From Nitrobacter vulgaris (GTDB lineage: Bacteria > Pseudomonadota > Alphaproteobacteria > Rhizobiales > Xanthobacteraceae), in NCBI RefSeq assembly GCF_031453995.1, contig NZ_JAVDPZ010000001.1:124001-188000 (forward strand): 64,000 bases of DNA. The letters are read 5' to 3'. The notes beneath the pieces are model-generated. The model was not told the origin of the DNA. It was given only the letters and a program-made list of their open reading frames with translations, and ran no database searches. Positions 45,206 to 53,013 of this stretch are shown in pieces. Every line of letters starts with the position of its first letter. The first letter of the stretch is position 1. Made by a program: the position numbers and the translations under genes.

Positions 45206-46288
45206 ATGCGAACCGATCTCTTCGATTTCGAATTGCCGGCCGAGAGCATTGCGCTGCGTCCGGCGAACCCGCGTGATTCCGCGCGGATGCTCGTGGTACA
45301 GCCCGGGGCCGGTTTACGCGACCAACGGATAAGAGATCTTTCAGAATGGCTGCGGCCCGGTGACCAACTCGTCGTGAACGATACGCGTGTCATCGCCGCT
45401 CAATTGCATGGCCGCCGCATCGGTCGCGAGACTGAGCCGAGGATCGACGCCACGCTGATCAAGCGCCTCGACGGTTCTCGCTGGAGCGCATTGGTCAGGC
45501 CGGCCAAGAAGCTCATGACGGGAGACATCGTTCGCTTTGGCAACGAGGGACGGGTGTGCTTCCTCGGGCACCTCGATGCGCAGGTCGAAAGCAAAGGCGA
45601 GGAGGGCGAAGTGACGTTCGCCTTTTCGTTTCACGGACCCACGCTGGATCAGGCCATTGCTGATCTGGGCTCAACGCCGCTACCGCCATACATTGCATCA
45701 AAGCGCGCGCCCGACGACCGCGATGCTGCAGACTATCAGACGATGTTCGCAGCTCATGAGGGAGCCGTCGCTGCACCGACCGCGGGGCTGCATTTCACGC
45801 CGGCGATCGAAGCGGCGCTACGCGAACGCGACGTGGGCCTTCATCGGATCACCCTGCATGTCGGTGCCGGTACGTTTCTTCCGGTCAAAGCCGAAGACAG
45901 CGCTGGGCACCGTATGCATTCGGAATGGGGTACGATATCCGCCGAAACCGCGGCCGCGCTGAACGCGACGCGAGCGAGCGGTGGTCGGATCGTTGCCGTC
46001 GGAACGACATCGCTTCGGCTTTTGGAAAGCGCGGCAGGCGACGACGGTCAAATCGCGCCGTTTACCGGGGAGACCGCGATATTCATCACGCCGGGCTATC
46101 GCTTTCGCGCGGTCGATATCCTGATGACAAATTTTCATCTGCCGCGGTCGACGCTGTTTATGCTGGTCTCGGCCTTTAGCGGTCTTGAAACCATGAAACA
46201 TGCCTATGCTCATGCGATCGCGGGGGGGTACCGGTTCTATTCCTATGGCGACGCCTGCTTGCTGTTTCCGGACAGGTCGGACGCATGA
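45206..46288 (+). CDS. queA: S-adenosylmethionine:tRNA ribosyltransferase-isomerase
   Basis: A 360-aa enzyme that transfers the ribosyl part of SAM to preQ1 in tRNA, making epoxyqueuosine. The start MRTDLFDFELP at 45206 is the family N-terminus; a GTG at 45173 would add 11 unconserved residues. Other landmarks are PAKKLMTGDIVRF, APTAGLHFTP, VGAGTFLPVKAED and TNFHLPRSTLFMLVSAF. It overlaps tgt by an ATGA, so the two queuosine steps are translationally coupled. Confidence 0.96.
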   Translation: MRTDLFDFELPAESIALRPANPRDSARMLVVQPGAGLRDQRIRDLSEWLRPGDQLVVNDTRVIAAQLHGRRIGRETEPRIDATLIKRLDGSRWSALVRPAKKLMTGDIVRFGNEGRVCFLGHLDAQVESKGEEGEVTFAFSFHGPTLDQAIADLGSTPLPPYIASKRAPDDRDAADYQTMFAAHEGAVAAPTAGLHFTPAIEAALRERDVGLHRITLHVGAGTFLPVKAEDSAGHRMHSEWGTISAETAAALNATRASGGRIVAVGTTSLRLLESAAGDDGQIAPFTGETAIFITPGYRFRAVDILMTNFHLPRSTLFMLVSAFSGLETMKHAYAHAIAGGYRFYSYGDACLLFPDRSDA

Positions 46289-47418
46289 GCCTCGCCAACC
46301 ATTTCGAAATTCTCGGACGCGACGGCAGCGCTCGCACCGGACTTCTCACCACAGCTCACGGCGCGGTGCGCACACCGGCGTTCATGCCGGTCGGGACACA
46401 AGGCGCCATGAAGGGCCTCCAATGGCAAGAGGTGCGCGACGCCGGGACCGATATCGTGCTCGGCAATACCTATCACCTGATGCTGCGGCCCGGAGCTGAG
46501 CGGATCGACGAACTCGGCGGCTTGCAAAAATTCACGACCTGGGGCGGGCCGATGTTGACGGATTCCGGCGGGTTCCAGGTGATGTCGCTGGCCCAGTTGC
46601 GAAAGGTGAAAGAGCAGGGCGTGACGTTTCGCTCTCATATCGACGGTACCGCGATCGAACTGACGCCTGAACGCGCCGTCGAGGTTCAGCGGCTGCTCGG
46701 CTCCGACATCGCGATGCAGCTCGACGAATGCGTTCGGCTCCCCGCCGAGCGTACCGACATTGAGCGCGCTATGCAGCTCTCGCTGCGCTGGGCCGAGCGC
46801 AGCAGGCGCGCTTTCGAGGGCGCCCCCGCCGCCAACATGCTGTTCGGCATCGTTCAAGGTGGGGACAGCTCCGACCTGCGGCGCACGAGCGCGTGCAGGC
46901 TGACCGAGATCGGCTTCCACGGCTACGCAATCGGCGGTCTCGCGGTCGGTGAACCGCAGGCCATCATGCTCGCGATGATCGAGGAAACCATGCCGTGGCT
47001 GCCGGTGGAACGGCCGCGCTATCTGATGGGTGTGGGGACGCCGGACGATTTGCTGGAAGCAGTCGCGCGCGGCATCGATATGTTTGATTGCGTCATGCCG
47101 ACGCGGAACGGACGCCACGGCATGGCCTTCACCCGCTTCGGCCAGATCAATCTTCGCAACGCCCGTCACGCCGACGACCCGCGTCCACTCGACGAAGAGA
47201 GTTCATGGCCGGCATCGCGAAATTATTCGCGCGCCTATCTGCATCATCTGGTGCGATCCGGCGAAACGCTCGGCGCGATGCTACTCTCCGGGATCAACAT
47301 CGCATATTATCAGAGTTTGATGCAGGCCATGCGTACGGCGATTAAAGGAGGAACCTTTCAGCAGTTTCGCGAGCTGACACGCGAAGGCTGGGCGCGCGGC
47401 GATATCGCCATGCGCTGA
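46285..47418 (+). CDS. tgt: Queuine/preQ1 tRNA-ribosyltransferase
   Basis: A 377-aa TIM-barrel enzyme exchanging guanine-34 for preQ1 in GUN-anticodon tRNAs. It has MLTDSGGFQVMSL with a catalytic Asp, GIVQGG, GGLAVGEP and FDCVMPTRNGRHG with the nucleophile Asp. The structural zinc site is unusual: the usual CxCxxC before RNYSRAYLHH is replaced by SSWPAS at 306-311, so all three cysteines are absent while the His of AYLHH remains. Directly downstream of queA. Confidence 0.95.
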   Translation: MSLANHFEILGRDGSARTGLLTTAHGAVRTPAFMPVGTQGAMKGLQWQEVRDAGTDIVLGNTYHLMLRPGAERIDELGGLQKFTTWGGPMLTDSGGFQVMSLAQLRKVKEQGVTFRSHIDGTAIELTPERAVEVQRLLGSDIAMQLDECVRLPAERTDIERAMQLSLRWAERSRRAFEGAPAANMLFGIVQGGDSSDLRRTSACRLTEIGFHGYAIGGLAVGEPQAIMLAMIEETMPWLPVERPRYLMGVGTPDDLLEAVARGIDMFDCVMPTRNGRHGMAFTRFGQINLRNARHADDPRPLDEESSWPASRNYSRAYLHHLVRSGETLGAMLLSGINIAYYQSLMQAMRTAIKGGTFQQFRELTREGWARGDIAMR

Positions 47419-47445
47419 TGTCTGACTGCATCGGAAAAGATCGTA

Positions 47446-47661
47446 TCAATTGCAGGCGATGCGTTGGACGACATGCTTGGTTACGAAGCCGTAACCGCAT
47501 GTGTCGCAGCTCCACAAGTGGCCGATGACGTTGTCGGGCAAGTATGCGGATGCTTCCGCTGCAATCATCGAGTCGGCGCAAACCGGGCACGTCGGAAGAT
47601 CGCTTCCGCGAGGCGCGGAGTGCGGCAGGGCGGTCGACCGGATTTCAGCAATCGCTGGCAT
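47446..47661 (-). CDS. Small zinc-ribbon protein
   Basis: A 71-aa protein with two CxxC pairs, PTCPVCADSM and WSCDTCGYGF, 24 residues apart, as in a zinc ribbon. The N-terminal 20 residues look unstructured. Upstream on its strand a purine-rich AAAAGGAGGTC lies just before the ATG, a strong Shine-Dalgarno. It lies between convergent tgt and divergent cysK. A nucleic-acid or regulatory role is possible; the function is unknown. Confidence 0.65.
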   Translation of the reverse strand: MPAIAEIRSTALPHSAPRGSDLPTCPVCADSMIAAEASAYLPDNVIGHLWSCDTCGYGFVTKHVVQRIACN

Positions 47662-47868
47662 TCGTGACCTCCTTTTGGAAATTAATCAGTCTGGACTTTC
47701 CGGCACCGTACACGCATCGTTTGACGATGTCGCAACACAAATGCGTTTCTTTTACGAATTCCAGTCCTGCAAGAATCGGGCTTGGCGCAACGTATTGCTG
47801 CCAGACTTTAGCCCCCGACACGCTGGCTGATCGTGATGAGCATTGTTCAACTACTCGAGGACGCTGAC

Positions 47869-48846
47869 ATGGATACAAAATCAAAGGTTGATGCACCGCA
47901 CCATGCCGGCCGTGGCCGTGTGTTCGACAGCATTGTCGATACGGTTGGAGACACCCCGATCGTCCGGCTGCGCAGGCTGCCACAACAGCATGGTGTGAAT
48001 GCAATTATTCTGGCCAAACTGGAATACTTCAACCCAGCCACGAGCGTGAAAGATCGTATCGGCGCGGCAATGATCGTGGCAATGGAGAAAGCTGGCAAGA
48101 TCGATGCCGACACGGTTCTGATCGAACCGACCTCGGGAAACACTGGCATAGCGCTGGCGTTCGTTGCGGCCTCGCGTGGCTACCGCCTGAAGCTGGTGAT
48201 GCCAGAGTCAGTCTCGACGGAGCGCTGCAAGATGCTGGCCTTTCTGGGAGCGGAAATCGTTCTGACGCCGGCGGCAGAGGGTATGAAAGGATCAATCGCC
48301 ATGGCCGAGGAACTGGTGCGCACGACTCCGCACGCCGTCATGCCGCAACAGTTCAAGAACCTCGCCAATCCGGAGATTCACCGGCTCACCACGGCCGAAG
48401 AGATATGGAACGATACCGGCGGGAACATTGATTGGGTCGTGGCTGGGGTCGGGACTGGCGGGACCATAACGGGGATTGGTCAGGCCCTGAAGCCCCGCAA
48501 GCCGTCCTTGCGCATCGTTGCAGTCGAACCCGAGGAGAGCGCGGTACTGTCGGGCGGACGGCATTCGCCGCACAAGATCCAGGGGATCGGCGCGGGTTTT
48601 GTCCCCCAAATCCTGGATCGTTCCGTCGTTGATGAGGTCGTGAAAGTCGATAGCGCCACGGCATTGGAAACCGCCCGTGCCTTGGCGCGTAGCGAAGGCA
48701 TTCCAGGGGGGATTTCGTCCGGTGCAGCTGTTGCAGCGGCGCTTGCCATCGGCCGGAGGCCCGGCAGCGAAGGCAAAACCATTCTTGCCGTCGTCCCCTC
48801 GTTCTCCGAGCGATATCTCTCGACGGCGTTGTTCGAGGGAATCTGA
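47869..48846 (+). CDS. cysK: Cysteine synthase (O-acetylserine sulfhydrylase)
   Basis: A 325-aa PLP enzyme making cysteine from O-acetylserine and sulfide. The PLP lysine is in NPATSVKDRIG, substrate loop PTSGNTGIALA, phosphate loop GVGTGGTITGIG, and IQGIGAGFVP. The ATG at 47869 has CGAGGA about 9 nt upstream; starts at 47833 and 47836 would add a non-homologous lead. A strong terminator follows. Confidence 0.92.
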   Translation: MDTKSKVDAPHHAGRGRVFDSIVDTVGDTPIVRLRRLPQQHGVNAIILAKLEYFNPATSVKDRIGAAMIVAMEKAGKIDADTVLIEPTSGNTGIALAFVAASRGYRLKLVMPESVSTERCKMLAFLGAEIVLTPAAEGMKGSIAMAEELVRTTPHAVMPQQFKNLANPEIHRLTTAEEIWNDTGGNIDWVVAGVGTGGTITGIGQALKPRKPSLRIVAVEPEESAVLSGGRHSPHKIQGIGAGFVPQILDRSVVDEVVKVDSATALETARALARSEGIPGGISSGAAVAAALAIGRRPGSEGKTILAVVPSFSERYLSTALFEGI

Positions 48847-48849
48847 CCA

Positions 48850-48894
48850 GAGTCTTTCACCGCTTCACGGAACGGTGAAAGACTCGATCTTTTT
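48850..48894 (+). terminator. Strong Rho-independent terminator of cysK
   Basis: A 13-bp perfect stem (GAGTCTTTCACCG at 48850-48862, CGGTGAAAGACTC at 48873-48885) with a 10-nt loop is followed by TCTTTTTC. It begins 4 nt after the cysK stop. Confidence 0.85.
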
Positions 48895-48895
48895 C

Positions 48896-48948
48896 TGACG
48901 TGCTTTTCTTCTCGCAACCGAATTGCACTTCGTTCGGAAGCGCTATAC
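48896..48948. repeat. Dispersed intergenic palindromic repeat, copy 2
   Basis: Aligns along its whole length, with about a dozen differences, to 13887-13939: TGACG-GTTTTCTTC, CGC-AACCG, CACTTCG-TCG-AA-CGCTATA. Here it abuts the cysK terminator. Confidence 0.55.
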
Positions 48949-48965
48949 CGAAGACTGCGCTGAGA

Positions 48966-49445
48966 TCAGGAACGGGACAGCGAGATATTGGCCCCCCTGA
49001 ACTGACCGTCCGAACTGATGACCACGTCCTGCCGGTTGCCGTTCGTCTTCATCTTGAGCTTTGCCGTAAATGCGGGAGCGCTGACGTCGACGTTAAACTG
49101 GCCATTACCGGCCCGTCCTTCGAGGGTTCCGCTAACATTGCGGCTGGTCTCGCGCCACTCTCCCGACAGAACGCCGTTACGAGCGAGCACATTGCTTCTG
49201 AGTTCGAATTTGTAACTGTCGCTGGCACATAGCAGCGTCTGATTGAGGCCCTGGGCATCGCCACTCACGGCATAGGTGGCCTTGCAGCGGATCTTTTCGG
49301 TTGAGCCATCCTCGAGCTGGATACTGCCACGTCCGGTCCAGACACCCGCCAAGCCTTCAAACGGCCCCGCTCCAGCGGAACTAGCGGATATCGACAGCAT
49401 CACCACAGCGCCTAGCGCGCACGCGGCGGATAATCCTCGTGACAT
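48966..49445 (-). CDS. Exported protein of unknown function
   Basis: A 159-aa protein with a signal peptide (about 1-28, ending SAGA) and a beta-rich mature domain with two cysteines (KIRCKATY and LLCASDS), probably one disulfide. It starts GPFEGLAGVWTGRGSIQLEDG, reminiscent of small lipocalin-like sheets. ATG 49445 is preferred because GGGGGG lies just upstream; ATGs at 49463 and beyond are possible. I do not know the family by name; it is common in the Bradyrhizobium group. It is followed, in tandem, by another small exported gene upstream. Confidence 0.7.
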   Translation of the reverse strand: MSRGLSAACALGAVVMLSISASSAGAGPFEGLAGVWTGRGSIQLEDGSTEKIRCKATYAVSGDAQGLNQTLLCASDSYKFELRSNVLARNGVLSGEWRETSRNVSGTLEGRAGNGQFNVDVSAPAFTAKLKMKTNGNRQDVVISSDGQFRGANISLSRS

Positions 49446-49479
49446 GATCCCCCCAAATCCCATTTGCATCATCCCATTA

Positions 49480-49830
49480 TTACTGACGCGAAGCTTCCCA
49501 GCGCCCGCTACAAGGAACTCCTCCGGACGCTCCATTCCACTTCCCCGATCCAACATTACCGTTGAGCTGTCCGTTGGCGTAAGCGCCGCGGATGGATACC
49601 TTCACGTAACCTTGGTTTCCGACACTGCCGGTGATGTCAGCGCCTGCCGCCGAAACCTTACCGTCGGTAACGGTCAGAGGATATTGCGCCACCGGGTCGC
49701 AGGTGCCCGTTTTGGTGACGATTTTGACGTTCCAAAGCCCGTCATAAGTTTTTCCGGCAAGCGCCGGGGAAGCCAAGCCCGCAATCAGGCCACATGAAAA
49801 AAGAACAGCATGAATGCGAACATGACGCAT
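49480..49830 (-). CDS. Small exported beta-rich protein of unknown function
   Basis: A 116-aa protein with a clear signal peptide (1-25, ASPALA-GK). The mature part of about 90 residues has YDGLWNVKIVTKTGTCDP and ends SGGVPCSGRWEASRQ; the two cysteines could pair. Similar to small secreted proteins frequent in Bradyrhizobium; no function is known. It is 34 nt upstream of 48966-49445 and shares the same beginning-of-sheet pattern (DGLW / AGVW), so the pair may be distant relatives in one operon. Confidence 0.72.
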   Translation of the reverse strand: MRHVRIHAVLFSCGLIAGLASPALAGKTYDGLWNVKIVTKTGTCDPVAQYPLTVTDGKVSAAGADITGSVGNQGYVKVSIRGAYANGQLNGNVGSGKWNGASGGVPCSGRWEASRQ

Positions 49831-50363
49831 GAACTAATTCCTCGATTTTCGTGATCGCCGCGTTATTCCGGCAGATTGTGTCCAAAATAGCGGCAGGGCG
49901 GATCGCGGCCGATAGCTTGAGGCCAGCGTCAGGTTCGCGCGCACGAAATAGTGTCTCGGCCGATATTGGCCAATCACTAATCAATTCAATATATTACCTC
50001 CGCGCATCAGTCGCGCACTTAAAGAAAACTCATGACCCGCCACTGTTGCTGTCCAGCAAAACCGTAACGAATCGGGCAGTTTATTGACCTTGAAACGCTC
50101 ATACTCAGTTTCGGTGAGGAAGAATAGAGATCTTCAAAAGACGCCGTATCGAGGCTGGATATGACGATATACGGCTGCCGGCAAGCCAGAATTTCAGATG
50201 TTGTTCGTTGAGGATAGCGACATGCGGGCCCTATGTCTTCGACGATTGGCAACTAGAGGTTACCCACCGTGTTGCTTCAAAGGAGTTCAAAGGAGAGAAT
50301 ATATTCAATCCGACCGAAGCCTAAAGTCAGGACGTTTCTAGTCGGGAATGCTCAAGGCCTCGC
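49831..50363. other. Intergenic region before the PcfJ-like gene
   Basis: No gene over 80 codons with family features is seen on either strand. A short tandem TTCAAAGGAG duplication lies near 50276-50296. The region is AT-richer than its surroundings at 49980-50020 and 50270-50330. It presumably contains the promoters of the divergent small exported pair and of the PcfJ-like gene. Confidence 0.4.
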
Positions 50364-51509
50364 ATGAAGGATGACGCACAGAAGAGCCTCCTGCAGTGGC
50401 TGGCTCCCGAATTCGCAGCGAACGGTCTGCTGCGGGACGAACCTTGGGTTCAGGCCTGTGCACATGAAGCTGAGAACATGTTCGCGGTCAGGCCATTGGC
50501 GATCGCGGCTGTGACCATGGTTGTGGCCGAACCTTTCGCGATCGATTATCTGCGGCAAGCTCCGGTCCTCGTCGTCGCGGCGGCGCAGGGCATGGAGTGT
50601 TTTCGCCCAAGCGAACGAGAATTTATCCAGCAGGACTGGCAAGCGATTGTTCATGATCGCCCAAAATTGCGCGATCTCTTGAGGTATTATGGACTTATCC
50701 GGCCCTTACGCGCGCTAAAAGGGCAAGCGTTTCGTGCTGGTCCCACCGAATATCAGACCATTCAGAATTTGTGCGATATCCCGCCCTCACCACTGGCGCA
50801 GGCAATTCCATCCGCGATCCGCAAGCAGCACAACTGGTTGCGCGCGCTCGGGGAATGGTCCGAGGCAATGTGTCGTCGTGAGCAGAGTGCGAAGGCCCTC
50901 TTTGACTGGGCAGTGTGCGCGATGGGTGATCATACGGCGAGCACGGCGGGTGGTTCCCTGGATCAGGCGTCCGCTGTTGCGGATTATGCGGCATTTCATA
51001 TCGGCCGGTTCAATCGGCGCTGGAGTTATGAACGCGCTTACCGAGCGGCGCTCGAGTGGCACGATGAGCTCGCGCAAGCCAGCAGCGAGAAGGCGTACCT
51101 TCTGACCCACAAGATCGGGTGGAACGAGGTCATCGACTATGGAGACCTGCCGCGCAGGAGAATCATTGATGGGTACGAAATTGTAGCGCTTCAGTCAGGC
51201 GCGGCGCTTCACGCCGAGGGCGCGGAAATGCATCATTGCGTTGCGAGCTACGCAGGAAATGTCATACGCGGCTTCAGCCGAATTTTCTCGGTGCGCGGAG
51301 ACGGCCAGCGGCTTGCGACGTTCGAGGTCAGTAAGTCAGGCTTCCTGCTTGCGTCGGGCGAATTTCTTCAACTGCCTGCAAGAAAACGCTCGCCTTACAA
51401 GCTTATTCAGATCAAGGGACCGTACAATTCCGAGGTCTCCCAAGACGTTGAGAAGGCGATTCAGGCGTTTATCTCCAGCCTGAACCAAGCCGCCCCAACG
51501 GTCGGTTGA
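50364..51509 (+). CDS. PcfJ-like protein
   Basis: A 381-aa protein. The C-terminal part (about 270-365) matches the PcfJ-like family: LHAEGAEMHHCVASY, IFSVRGDGQRLATFEV and LIQIKGPYNSEV. The first 260 residues are helical and unassigned. PcfJ was named from a conjugative plasmid, and homologues sit on plasmids, phages and integrative elements; their activity is unknown. Here it is flanked by ordinary small chromosomal genes rather than conjugation genes. The ATG at 50364 is the only good start seen. Confidence 0.72.
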   Translation: MKDDAQKSLLQWLAPEFAANGLLRDEPWVQACAHEAENMFAVRPLAIAAVTMVVAEPFAIDYLRQAPVLVVAAAQGMECFRPSEREFIQQDWQAIVHDRPKLRDLLRYYGLIRPLRALKGQAFRAGPTEYQTIQNLCDIPPSPLAQAIPSAIRKQHNWLRALGEWSEAMCRREQSAKALFDWAVCAMGDHTASTAGGSLDQASAVADYAAFHIGRFNRRWSYERAYRAALEWHDELAQASSEKAYLLTHKIGWNEVIDYGDLPRRRIIDGYEIVALQSGAALHAEGAEMHHCVASYAGNVIRGFSRIFSVRGDGQRLATFEVSKSGFLLASGEFLQLPARKRSPYKLIQIKGPYNSEVSQDVEKAIQAFISSLNQAAPTVG

Positions 51510-51516
51510 GCAGTTT

Positions 51517-51548
51517 TGTCCCAGGTTCAATAATCCCAGGTCCAATAA
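51517..51548. repeat. Short tandem repeat
   Basis: Two near-identical 15-nt units, CCCAGGTTCAATAAT and CCCAGGTCCAATAAT, lie directly after the PcfJ-like gene. No function is apparent. Confidence 0.6.
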
Positions 51549-51551
51549 TGA

Positions 51552-51591
51552 TGACAAAAGGCCCGCCATCCACGCGTGAGGGAGGCGGGCC
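51552..51591 (-). terminator. Terminator of the HIG1-domain gene
   Basis: On the minus strand GGCCCGCC and GGCGGGCC form an 8-bp perfect stem around a 16-nt loop, followed by TTTTGTCATCATT. It lies about 90 nt after the stop of the minus-strand gene at 51684. Confidence 0.7.
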
Positions 51592-51683
51592 AGGTCGAGT
51601 GAAGTCGGACGGTACCCGGCCAAGGGACCGCCCGGATCGGGCAATGCACTGAGAGGCAGATGGTTCCTGAGATCGTGTACGAT

Positions 51684-51884
51684 CTACTGCTGTCCCATCA
51701 TCGACCAGATCGTCAGCATGACTAAGACGATCGCGATGAATTGCAGTACAACCCGGGTTTGCATCAGGTATTGCGAGCGCCACGGATTGCCGCCGCGCAT
51801 CATGTTTACGAGGCCTAGCACCAGTACGGCCGCGACGGAAGCCAGCGCGATCGGGATCATAATTTGACTTAGGAATTCTGTCAT
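51684..51884 (-). CDS. HIG1-domain twin-helix membrane protein
   Basis: A 66-aa protein with two membrane helices (about 8-27 and 46-63) joined by the HIG1 signature MMRGGNPWRSQYLMQTRVVLQF. Bacterial and mitochondrial members are linked to cytochrome oxidase assembly and low oxygen; here that is inference from the family. An EcfG-type promoter precedes it and a strong terminator follows, so it is a single-gene unit. Confidence 0.85.
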   Translation of the reverse strand: MTEFLSQIMIPIALASVAAVLVLGLVNMMRGGNPWRSQYLMQTRVVLQFIAIVLVMLTIWSMMGQQ

Positions 51885-51920
51885 GCCGGTAAAGTCTCAC
51901 GCTGTTTGATCGATTTAATA

Positions 51921-51945
51921 AACTGTAAGAGAGGGAAGGGGTTCC
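51921..51945 (-). promoter_or_regulatory. EcfG-type general-stress promoter
   Basis: On the minus strand GGAAC (51945-51941) is followed after 16 nt by AGTT (51924-51921), matching three of four bases of the -10 in the alphaproteobacterial consensus GGAAC-N16/17-CGTT. It lies about 40 nt upstream of the HIG1 gene start. Confidence 0.45.
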
Positions 51946-52117
51946 GCAACCGGAACCTTCTCGCCCCGTCAAACGAAGTTCGAGTTTGGCGACGATTTAT
52001 ACGACGCGGAGCCCTGAATTGCGACAAGGCTGGCGCGCATTATCGCCGTCGCTCTTGTCCTCCAATCGTAACGGCGGCGCTTGGCGCGTCGAACGTCTCG
52101 CCAAGGAGCGAAGCCTC

Positions 52118-52142
52118 GGAACTATCGCGCTCGCGCTCGGTT
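52118..52142 (+). promoter_or_regulatory. EcfG-type general-stress promoter
   Basis: GGAAC (52118-52122), 16 nt, then GGTT (52139-52142), close to the GGAAC-N16/17-CGTT consensus. It lies 35 nt before the start of the stress-type membrane protein at 52178. Confidence 0.45.
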
Positions 52143-52177
52143 GATGCTTCAAACGGAGCGATCAAAGGGAGCGATTG

Positions 52178-52447
52178 ATGGCGAATATTAGCGGCGACGC
52201 GGAAAATGAAGGCGCACTCCGAAATGCATCCGATCAGGTCAAGCGCGCCACGCGAGACTTGGCTGCTAACTTAACGAAATCCGGCTCAGCCGCTTACGAT
52301 CACGGCTCCGATCTCGTCGCCAGAAGCCCGGGGAGTGCTCTCCTAACGGCAGGGATTATTGGTTTTGCGCTGGGCGTGATCTTGACCAAGGGCTCTCAGA
52401 CGCCCCGGAACAGTCTTCAACGATATTACGATCGCTACACTCGTTAG
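52178..52447 (+). CDS. DUF883/ElaB-like membrane-anchored stress protein
   Basis: An 89-aa protein: an amphipathic N-terminal helix rich in charged residues (about 1-50), then one membrane helix at about 53-70 with small-residue packing (GIIGFALGVIL), and a basic tail. This is the layout of ElaB/YqjD/DUF883 proteins, which tether ribosomes or other factors to the membrane in stress. ATG at 52178, preceded by GGGAGC; a TTG sits directly before it. An EcfG-like promoter lies upstream. Confidence 0.65.
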   Translation: MANISGDAENEGALRNASDQVKRATRDLAANLTKSGSAAYDHGSDLVARSPGSALLTAGIIGFALGVILTKGSQTPRNSLQRYYDRYTR

Positions 52448-52946
52448 CCGGTCTCGAGGCTCGCACCTCCAGTAGGGGCGATTACGCGACTTGGGCACGG
52501 GTCGGTATGCGAGTCCGCCCCAATGTCTATAGTGGTGCTAAACCGGCGAGAGACGCTGCAATCCCTCATCTGGACAAGTGCCGGGTGAATGCCGCTACGG
52601 CTCCAGTTACTGGTGATCAGGCGGTGTTGATAGCCGCGATGAGGCCCATGGCTACGCTCGAACCAATCCCAGGCGAAAGCGAGAACAAACATGATGGTGC
52701 AGCCCACGGCGCACGGAACAAGGAACGGGCCTAAGTCCCTAGACTCGAAAGGCTGGTCATGAAATGGCCCAGCCCGAAAACGAAGGCGGATAGGATGACG
52801 GAGCAGACGATAATTCGGCTCATTCTCGGATCGGATGCGAGGTGATTTACTAGTATAGTACCCGTTCGGCCTTGGGTTCTCATAGGGCTAAGATACGCGG
52901 CCTCAGACGCCATCCACGACAGCCTCAAACAATTTCCTCCGCGGAC
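52448..52946. other. Intergenic region with no convincing gene
   Basis: A minus-strand frame ending at 52731 contains a 30-residue hydrophobic peptide (possible ATG at 52823, MSRIIVCSVILSAF) that could be a tiny membrane protein, but its ribosome-binding site is poor. A plus-strand 75-codon frame (52507-52734) has no features. Nothing else is seen. Confidence 0.35.
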
Positions 52947-52989
52947 AAAGCAAAAAGGGCCGGCACCTGATGCCGGCCCTTTTTGCTTT
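52947..52989. terminator. Strong bidirectional terminator
   Basis: A perfect 19-bp inverted repeat with a 5-nt loop (CCTGA): the core AGGGCCGGCA/TGCCGGCCCT is flanked by an A-run on the left and a T-run on the right, so it can stop transcription from both sides. It lies 24 nt after the stop of the outer-membrane protein gene. Confidence 0.9.
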
Positions 52990-53013
52990 CAGAACCGCGA
53001 GGTTCGAGAGTAA

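Noticed and set aside
52731..52928. Small minus-strand membrane peptide
   Set aside because: One hydrophobic stretch but a weak ribosome-binding site and no recognised relatives; mentioned in the intergenic entry only.
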